Positions 43,870-48,874 of a DNA stretch of 48,874 bases are shown one piece after another. The DNA is from Oscillospiraceae bacterium. GTDB taxonomy: Bacteria > Bacillota > Clostridia > Oscillospirales > Acutalibacteraceae. The notes under the pieces are model-generated. The model did no database searches and was not told where the DNA came from. It worked only from the letters and a program-made list of their open reading frames with translations. The stretch's first letter is position 1, and each line of letters starts with the position of its first letter. Location of the stretch: the NCBI GenBank assembly GCA_015065425.1, contig SVQH01000022.1:1-48874 (forward strand). Reading direction: 5' to 3'. The translations under genes were made by a program, and so were the position numbers.

Positions 43870-43893
43870 TTATTTTTTTTCTTGTGTTAAAAT
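43865..43893 (+). promoter_or_regulatory. Promoter of the PadR cassette
   Basis: TTGACT (43865-43870) and TAAAAT (43888-43893) have 17-bp spacing. The -35 box lies in the right arm of the operator palindrome. Confidence 0.75.
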
Positions 43894-43922
43894 TTCAGTA
43901 TAAAGCAGAGAGGAAGATATTC

Positions 43923-44261
43923 TTGCCCAATACCGATAGTTTTAAGAGAGGTACCGTCGAGCTTGTGGTTCTTTCGGTGCTGTCTCAGAAGGATATGTAC
44001 GGTTATGAGATAGTAAAAGCCGTAAATGAAAAAAGCGGAGGGTTATTCACCCTGCCGCTGGGGACATTATATCCGATATTTTACAGATTCTCCGAAAACG
44101 GGTATATTACCGATTATGATGAGGTAGTAAATAAGAGACTGAGAAAATATTATCATCTTGAAGAAAAGGGAAGACAGTATTATCTGGAACTGCTGGAGGA
44201 ATACAGAAAAGTATCCGAGGGTGTGGCTCTTTTATTAAAGGCGGTGGATGAAAATGAATGA
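43923..44261 (+). CDS. PadR-family transcriptional regulator
   Basis: The 112-residue protein has the PadR winged-helix domain: FKRGTVELVVLSVLSQKDMYGYEIVKAVNEKSGGLFTLPLGTLYPIFYRFSENGYITDYDEVVNKRLRKYYHLEEKGRQYY. I chose a TTG at 43923 as start (AGAGGAAG 6 bp upstream), since an upstream GTG at 43884 falls inside the promoter spacer. Such short PadR proteins usually repress their own operon and pair with a HAAS-domain membrane protein, as here. It probably binds the palindrome just upstream. The stop overlaps the next gene. Confidence 0.9.
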   Translation: MPNTDSFKRGTVELVVLSVLSQKDMYGYEIVKAVNEKSGGLFTLPLGTLYPIFYRFSENGYITDYDEVVNKRLRKYYHLEEKGRQYYLELLEEYRKVSEGVALLLKAVDENE

Positions 44262-44649
44262 TGAACTGAAATTACAGCTGAGAGATTACTATAAAGAAAT
44301 TTCATCTTCCCTCAGATGTACGAAAAAAGAAAATGAAAAACTTCTTTGCGAAATAAAAAATGATGTTGAGGATTTTGTTGAAAATAATCCCGGGGCAGAT
44401 TTTGAAGCTGTTGTAAATGTTTTCGGAACACCCCTTGAAATTGCTGAAAGTGCTGTTTCCGATGCCTCCCCGAAAACAGGTGTAAAGGGTATTCTGAAAC
44501 TTATTGCTGCCGCAGTTATCATTGCACTTTTCTTTTACATTGCTTTTATAGTAATAAGTCTTATTGATGTGCACACGGAAGCACACGGATATTTTTCGGA
44601 AGGTATACTTAATATATATAATGTAATAACAGGCGGTATAAATATATGA
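44254..44649 (+). CDS. HAAS/DUF1700-type membrane protein paired with PadR
   Basis: The 131-residue protein has an N-terminal helical domain (LRDYYKEISSSLRCTKKENEKLLCEIKNDVEDFVENNPGADFEAVVNVFGTPLEIAESA), the pattern of the HAAS domain found in partners of PadR regulators, and one hydrophobic helix (about 84-107). The partners are thought to modulate PadR at the membrane. I chose the ATG at 44254, 6 bp after GGTGG; it overlaps the PadR stop. Its 3' end overlaps the next gene (ATGA). Confidence 0.8.
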   Translation: MNDELKLQLRDYYKEISSSLRCTKKENEKLLCEIKNDVEDFVENNPGADFEAVVNVFGTPLEIAESAVSDASPKTGVKGILKLIAAAVIIALFFYIAFIVISLIDVHTEAHGYFSEGILNIYNVITGGINI

Positions 44650-45161
44650 AAAAAATCCTTTCACTTATGCTGTGTTTTTTTCTTACGGGACTTATGTGTA
44701 TACCCGCTTTTGCTCTTCCCGTAAATGACACAAGAGAATATTTTGAAGACGGCTCGTACATCACGGTAAGTATAGAGAATCCTCCGGAAAATGAAAATTC
44801 CATGACTTTTTTTGTAAGACTTATGGAATTTTTCAGAAAGCTTGTTGAGTTTTTTACCGGCAGAAACAGTGTTTCAAAAGTAAAATATATCAATTATTAT
44901 TCCTCGGACGGCAGGCATTTATGGAGTGCATATCTTAAGGCAGATTTTACATATACAAAGAAAGAGGCAATATGTACAGATGCACGGTTCAGAATGGAAA
45001 TATATGACAATGATTGGAGTCTGTCGGATTCTGAATGTACTAAAAATCAAAATATCGCAGAAGCCGTTTTTACTGTGCAGCAGTACAAACTTCTCGTTCC
45101 TCTGAAAACCATTACAAAAAATATGACACTTACCTGTGATGCATCGGGTAATGTCGGATAA
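44646..45161 (+). CDS. Secreted protein of unknown function, third gene of the PadR cassette
   Basis: A 171-residue protein with a signal peptide (MKKILSLMLCFFLTGLMCIPAFA) and a beta-rich mature part (YINYYSSDGRHLWSAYLKADFTYTKKEAICTDARFRMEIYDNDWSLSDSECTKNQNIAEAVFTVQQYKL ... TLTCDASGNVG). The pattern of an exported domain with two cysteines (about residues 117 and 137) is seen in small clostridial secreted proteins without known role. A hydrophobic stretch MTFFVRLMEFFRKLVEFF (about 57-74) may contact the membrane. It overlaps the HAAS gene by 4 bp, so it is translated with it. Confidence 0.7.
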   Translation: MKKILSLMLCFFLTGLMCIPAFALPVNDTREYFEDGSYITVSIENPPENENSMTFFVRLMEFFRKLVEFFTGRNSVSKVKYINYYSSDGRHLWSAYLKADFTYTKKEAICTDARFRMEIYDNDWSLSDSECTKNQNIAEAVFTVQQYKLLVPLKTITKNMTLTCDASGNVG

Positions 45162-45189
45162 TAATTCATAAAATCTATTATATGTGCAG

Positions 45190-45229
45190 ACTGCAGATTT
45201 TCGGCAAAAAACGAAAGGCTGCAGTTTTT
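45190..45229 (+). terminator. Terminator of the PadR cassette
   Basis: ACTGCAG / CTGCAGT with an inner TTTCG/CGAAA stem is followed by TTTT. A second hairpin (TTGCAGA/TCTGCAA, near 45235-45261) follows at once. The rest of the 317-bp gap (45262-45358) holds nothing recognisable. Confidence 0.75.
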
Positions 45230-45358
45230 GATTGTTTGCAGAAAGTCGGGAGAGTCTGCAAATCATAATTAATTTCCGATTATTCCGCGAACCTCGTTTT
45301 TAAATGCGGTAAAAGAATTTTCGCTTTTATAGATAGACTGCAAGCGGTAAAACCTATT

Positions 45359-45388
45359 TTGCAAAAAAAGTAAGTACTGTATTACAAT
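45359..45388 (+). promoter_or_regulatory. Candidate promoter of the 4-helix membrane protein
   Basis: TTGCAA (45359-45364) and TACAAT (45383-45388) are 18 bp apart, about 90 bp before the ATG at 45479. Confidence 0.45.
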
Positions 45389-45478
45389 AATGATGAAAGA
45401 AAGCTTAATCTGAATTTTCGAAAATGTCTTTAATTTTATTCTTTCTTTTCAAAAATACAATTTCAGGAAGTAACAGTA

Positions 45479-45931
45479 ATGTTTATAATTTTTGATATCG
45501 GTCCTATTCTTCTGTTTTTGGCTGTTTTATTTCTTGCATTGGCAGATTGTGTTGCAGAGGCTATGCCCATAATAACCGTAATATATTGGATAGTGTTTGT
45601 CCTGTCAACAATTTTTCTGTTGTTTTTAACAATAGCAGAAGAGGGGAAATACCGTCTCGTAAAAACGATAATGATAATAGTCTCGAGAATTATGATGATT
45701 TTTCTCTCAATAGGATTTCTTGGTGTTATTTCTCAGAGTGCTTCAGAAGGAGTTTTTTCTTTTATATTGGTAACTGTGTTTTCCGGTGCAGAGTTTATTT
45801 TCTTTACAGGCATTCCGGCATGTGCGGAATCTGAAATTGCCTTAGGACATGAATTGGATTTTGCGAAAAATACTTCATTTATGATTGGTGCATATATACT
45901 TGAAATTATAGGAATATGTATGCTGTACTGA
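45479..45931 (+). CDS. Four-helix membrane protein, unknown
   Basis: A 150-residue integral membrane protein with hydrophobic helices at about 3-24, 29-53, 62-87 and 88-113 and a further one at the C-terminus (SFMIGAYILEIIGICMLY). There are few charged residues and no recognisable motif. AGGAAG lies 8 bp before the ATG. It is convergent with the downstream hydrolase and shares a terminator with it. I cannot assign a function. Confidence 0.6.
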   Translation: MFIIFDIGPILLFLAVLFLALADCVAEAMPIITVIYWIVFVLSTIFLLFLTIAEEGKYRLVKTIMIIVSRIMMIFLSIGFLGVISQSASEGVFSFILVTVFSGAEFIFFTGIPACAESEIALGHELDFAKNTSFMIGAYILEIIGICMLY

Positions 45932-45942
45932 TAAAATATTAA

Positions 45943-45973
45943 AGCCATAACAGGACATCTGCCTGCTATGGCT
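45943..45973. terminator. Bidirectional terminator
   Basis: AGCCATAACAGG / CCTGCTATGGCT with a 7-nt loop lies between two convergent genes. Confidence 0.8.
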
Positions 45974-45995
45974 CTTAATTTTCTTATGATAATAT

Positions 45996-47672
45996 TCAGT
46001 TTACGGGAGTCACTTCAATGAATACTACACCGTTGGGGGCAATATTCTGAGTTATTTTGAGAGTTGAATTTTTTACCGAAGTGACAGAAGCTTTGCCCTC
46101 AAGACGGGAGCATTCTTCATATTTGTCTCTGAGCGTTGAGAAATAAAGCTCACGTGCAGCACTGTCCTGAAGAACAGAGTAGCTTTCAATTACACCGTCA
46201 TCGGGAGACCAGCCGAAGCAATCATCACCGATGCCGTAGGTTTCTCTGTCTTTGAGCCATTCATCAAAGTAATTGCAGTCATCGTCTATACTGAAAACGG
46301 TTATTTCCACATCCTTACCGTCAAACTGAGGAACGGAAATTTCAAAGGAAATGTCCGCATCCCACTTATAATCAAGCTTGTTTCTGAAATTATAAGCCAT
46401 GATACGAAGGGTATTGTCGTCCTTGTCAAATGCACTCATTGCATCCACTTCGGGGCAGGGGAGAACGCCTTTTTTTGTAAATTCGGATTCAACACGGGAT
46501 GCTCCCGCAAATTTTGCAATGTTGGCAGCAACATGGTATGAAACTGTGGGGTTGCCTTCAAACAGACCGCCTGAGAGATAATCCCAGGAAGAGAGATAAT
46601 CTCCTCCGATATCAAATAACTGTTTATAAAGTCTTGCATCGTATGCTGCCTGGTAAGTATAACCTACTGTACGGGAGAGAAGTTGTGAATCGTCTTTTCC
46701 TGAGGTTATACCGCCGTAAATCCTGCCTTCATCTATACCGAAGATAAGCCCTGTAAGACCTGCATCCTTTGCACACTGCTGAAGATAAGCTATGGACTCA
46801 TCCATTCTTTTTCCGGAAGTAAATTCACCGGGCTTCATGTCATAGAAGGATGCGGAAAGGAAGCATATTCTTGAGCCTGTTTTACCTGTTTTATAGTTTG
46901 TACCTGTTGCACAGTGTTCAATGAATATTTTTTCATCCCAGAGTCCTTCGGTAACTGTCATTGAGTGAGCACCTACGAATACTTCTTCGCCGATGGATTT
47001 CTGTAAGGCATCAACCGTATAGTCATAAAGCTTGCAGTAAGCTGCAGCAGAGCCTTCGGGGGATTCGTCGGGAGAGAAGAACCAGTCCTTGTTTTCATAT
47101 TCTGTCATAACACCGAAACGCCATGAAAGAACTTCATCTTTGCCGAACTCATTTACAAGTGCCTCACCTATAGCATATATATAATTATAATATACATCAT
47201 AATCATCGGGAGGATAGGGATTTGTTCCGAAGGTTGTGTCGGTTCTTGCAAGCTCGGAATATTTAAGAGGTACACTGCCGGTTTTGAGATGAGGCTTTGC
47301 ACCGAGCTTAAGTATTCCTCTGCAGTTTTCTATCAGAGGAGTGAAATCGTAATCGTCAAGTGTTTCAAAATCAAGAGGATCAACAAAAAGGTCTCTGTCA
47401 ATGCTTCCTCCCGTGCACTGCATGAGCTGAACATATTCAACGAATTCACCGATATTATATTTTTCATTGATTTTAAGCTCTGTAAATTCAGCTGAGGAAT
47501 TCATGTTCCATATATTGATATTGCTTACGGCATTTGGAAGAACCGTTTGCTCCTGAGCGGCATCTATTTCTACCGTATAATCATTGTATGACGGAAACAG
47601 TGCTATTATAGGAACAAAAATTGCCGAAAGTACCGTAATTATAAAAGTACGGAGTTTATCAAAAAAATCCAA
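45996..47672 (-). CDS. Membrane-anchored TIM-barrel glycoside hydrolase-like protein (GH39-like)
   Basis: A 558-residue protein with one N-terminal hydrophobic anchor (LRTFIITVLSAIFVPIIALFPS) and a large extracellular part. The fold pattern (beta strands with PHLKTGSVPL, SWRFGVMTEYENKDWF, VFVGAHSMTV, GLIFGIDEGRIYGG, LSSWDYLSGGLFEGNPTVSYH) resembles GH39-type retaining hydrolases, where a glutamate after the fourth strand is the acid/base and one after the seventh the nucleophile; E in VMTEYEN and E in IDEGR are candidates. The canonical WNEP motif is missing. The likely start is a TTG at 47672 with AAGGGG upstream, since no ATG lies near. Substrate unknown; family assignment is tentative. Confidence 0.6.
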   Translation of the reverse strand: MDFFDKLRTFIITVLSAIFVPIIALFPSYNDYTVEIDAAQEQTVLPNAVSNINIWNMNSSAEFTELKINEKYNIGEFVEYVQLMQCTGGSIDRDLFVDPLDFETLDDYDFTPLIENCRGILKLGAKPHLKTGSVPLKYSELARTDTTFGTNPYPPDDYDVYYNYIYAIGEALVNEFGKDEVLSWRFGVMTEYENKDWFFSPDESPEGSAAAYCKLYDYTVDALQKSIGEEVFVGAHSMTVTEGLWDEKIFIEHCATGTNYKTGKTGSRICFLSASFYDMKPGEFTSGKRMDESIAYLQQCAKDAGLTGLIFGIDEGRIYGGITSGKDDSQLLSRTVGYTYQAAYDARLYKQLFDIGGDYLSSWDYLSGGLFEGNPTVSYHVAANIAKFAGASRVESEFTKKGVLPCPEVDAMSAFDKDDNTLRIMAYNFRNKLDYKWDADISFEISVPQFDGKDVEITVFSIDDDCNYFDEWLKDRETYGIGDDCFGWSPDDGVIESYSVLQDSAARELYFSTLRDKYEECSRLEGKASVTSVKNSTLKITQNIAPNGVVFIEVTPVN

Positions 47673-47830
47673 AAAAATCGCCCCTTTATATAATATAGAT
47701 AAAACTATAATACACAAAGAAACGAAAAAAATCAATATATATCGGTTATTATCCGGGGATATTTTCCCAAGGTTAATAAAAGACTAAAAAAGGACAGGCT
47801 AATGCATATTAAATATATAATACAATTATA

Positions 47831-48526
47831 TTAAGCACAGAAAACGTGATTGCCTATCTGAGTCAGAACGGGACGGGTTCTTATCCATCCGTTGGAGGCG
47901 GTTCTCGGGTTGTAATAATATATAGCTCCTCCCGTGGGGTCCCAGCCGTTCAGTGCCTCGGTTGCAGCTTTTTTTGCGGTGTCTGACGGAGATATATTCC
48001 AGTTTGAGTCGGTCACGCAGTCAAAGGCACCTTTCTGATATATAACACCGGATATTGAATCGGGAAAAGAGGAATGGGATACACGGTTGAGTACAACAGC
48101 ACCGACAGCGACCTGTCCTTTATAGTTCTCTCCACGTGCTTCCGCTGCTATTAGCTTTGCAAGGAGCCATATATCGGAAGAGGTATATCCCGAAGAAGAT
48201 GAAAGACCGAGATAACGAAGAGTTGTGGGACCTGCTATGCCGTCGGCTTTTATGCCGCAGGATTTCTGAAAAGCAGTTACGGCATTTTTTGTAGCAGTAC
48301 CGTATATGCCGTCTACGGCACCTCCGTAAAAGCCCAGGGATTTAAGTTTCTTCTGAATACTTCTGACTTCTTCACCACGTGAGCCGAAAGATGATAATAC
48401 GGGACTTACGTCTGTATCGTTCTTTTCATTATATATATAAGACGAAGTAAAAGCGATAACGATACATAAACAAACAGCGAAAAGGAACCTAAAAGATCTT
48501 CGGACGGTAATTTTTTTTAAATTCAT
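47831..48526 (-). CDS. SleB-type cell-wall hydrolase with peptidoglycan-binding domain
   Basis: The 231-residue protein has a signal anchor (RFLFAVCLCIVIAFTSSYIY), a PG_binding_1 domain (about residues 46-105, GSRGEEVRSIQKKLKSLGFYGGAVDGIYGTATKNAVTAFQKSCGIKADGIAGPTTLRYL) and a hydrolase_2/SleB domain (IWLLAKLIAAEARGENYKGQVAVGAVVLNRVSHSSFPDSISGVIYQKGAFDCV ... IYYYNPRTA) with the catalytic glutamate in AAEARGE. Family members degrade muramic-lactam-containing spore cortex during germination, so the organism may sporulate, but close relatives occur in non-sporulating species. The ATG at 48526 is preferred over an upstream TTG. No strong ribosome site is seen. Confidence 0.88.
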   Translation of the reverse strand: MNLKKITVRRSFRFLFAVCLCIVIAFTSSYIYNEKNDTDVSPVLSSFGSRGEEVRSIQKKLKSLGFYGGAVDGIYGTATKNAVTAFQKSCGIKADGIAGPTTLRYLGLSSSSGYTSSDIWLLAKLIAAEARGENYKGQVAVGAVVLNRVSHSSFPDSISGVIYQKGAFDCVTDSNWNISPSDTAKKAATEALNGWDPTGGAIYYYNPRTASNGWIRTRPVLTQIGNHVFCA

Positions 48527-48652
48527 AATATACACAACTTTCAAAGATAATATTTAATACATTATCTATTATTTCCCGAAAAAAGAAAATAGTAATAACA
48601 ATATCTTGTAAATAGGGGATAAAAAACACAAAAAACACAATATATTGTGGTT

Positions 48653-48827
48653 TGAAAAATACTTCAAAAAAAGATGAAAAAAGTTTAAAAAAAGTGTTGA
48701 CAAAGGCTTTTTGTTGTGATAATATATGCAAGCACTTGAACGAGAGTTCAGTGCTTCAGGTTAAAAACAAGTCTGAAAAATGACTTCAAAAAAACTTGAA
48801 AAAAATCAAAAAAAGTTCTTGACAAAG
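48653..48827 (+). repeat. Duplicated A-tract promoter module
   Basis: Two near-identical modules of about 53 bp (48653-48705 and 48774-48827) each run TGAAAAAT..ACTTC, then three A-runs about one helical turn apart, then TTGACAAAG. They are about 121 bp apart and each ends in a promoter -35 box. Phased A-runs of this kind bend DNA and act as UP elements. The interval 48527-48652 between SleB and the first module is AT-rich without a gene. Confidence 0.75.
48697..48725 (+). promoter_or_regulatory. Strong promoter P1 of a downstream (rRNA-like) operon
   Basis: TTGACA (48697-48702) and TAATAT (48720-48725) with 17-bp spacing, preceded by A-runs. A hairpin (AGCACT-GAAC/GTTC-AGTGCT near 48730-48756) lies in its leader. 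Confidence 0.85.
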
Positions 48828-48847
48828 AGAAAGCGATGTGATATAAT
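48819..48847 (+). promoter_or_regulatory. Strong promoter P2 of a downstream (rRNA-like) operon
   Basis: Perfect TTGACA (48819-48824) and TATAAT (48842-48847) at 17 bp. Two consensus promoters in tandem with UP-like A-runs are the hallmark of rRNA operons; the transcribed gene lies beyond the window. Confidence 0.85.
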
Positions 48848-48874
48848 CACAAGGCACTCTTAAGAGAGAGCGAA

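Overview
The window looks like the replication-origin region of a low-GC Gram-positive anaerobe, most likely a Ruminococcus-like member of the Oscillospiraceae (Clostridia). The reasons are the gene set dnaA-dnaN-yaaA-recF-remB-gyrB-gyrA, the nearby mnmE / mnmG-rsmG-parB block, DnaD/DnaI-type primosome genes, clear AGGAGG ribosome sites and TTGACA/TATAAT promoters. A dockerin-like module, several glycoside hydrolases and xylose catabolism also fit a gut or rumen fibre user. The taxonomic call is inference from content only.

Layout. 1-5.9 kb: a partial secreted cysteine-repeat protein, then parB-like, rsmG and mnmG (all minus) and mnmE (plus, divergent). A perfect 16-bp parS lies inside mnmG. 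5.9-10.1 kb: a small unknown protein, about 0.95 kb of AT-rich non-coding DNA with a cluster of DnaA-box-like 9-mers, an OGG-type DNA glycosylase and an ABC exporter. 10.3-20.5 kb: a minus-strand block dnaA > dnaN > yaaA > recF > remB > gyrB > gyrA > LCP. The dnaA-dnaN gap carries same-orientation DnaA boxes and a DnaA-trio-like TAG array, so it is the best oriC candidate. 20.6-29.6 kb: homoserine dehydrogenase, helicase loader and DnaD, M18 aminopeptidase, a fused threonylcarbamoyl-AMP synthase/dephospho-CoA kinase, prfA, a DUF951 protein and an S1-domain protein. 29.6-38.9 kb: a dockerin-like secreted protein with an ECF sigma factor and putative anti-sigma factor, then a sugar-use region (GH27, xylB, xylA, GH29 fucosidase) interrupted by a 371-bp multi-hairpin element, and a C39-type protease. 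39.1-45.9 kb (plus): PC4/YdbC protein, birA, a small membrane protein, M48-like protease, trpS, a Fic enzyme, and a PadR-HAAS-secreted protein cassette that shares a palindromic divergent promoter with a secreted beta-sandwich protein. 46-48.9 kb: a membrane-anchored TIM-barrel hydrolase, a SleB-type cell-wall hydrolase and, at the right edge, tandem very strong promoters with duplicated A-tracts that look like the leader of an rRNA operon.

How it fits together. The core genes handle initiation (DnaA, DnaD, DnaI, DnaN), topology (GyrAB), repair (RecF, OGG) and segregation (ParB/parS). The gene order is rearranged from the usual Firmicutes pattern: rpmH-rnpA-yidC-jag are absent, mnmE is flipped away from mnmG, and the dnaA-gyrA block points toward mnmE. 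A single inversion of about 13 kb (roughly 7.2-20.6 kb) would put the second DnaA-box-like cluster directly upstream of dnaA, its classical position. The accessory observations I rate highest are the multi-hairpin element between xylA and fucosidase, the split-origin hypothesis, the symmetric PadR operator, the ECF/dockerin cassette and the Sua5-CoaE fusion. I found no CRISPR array, no tRNA and no intact transposase.
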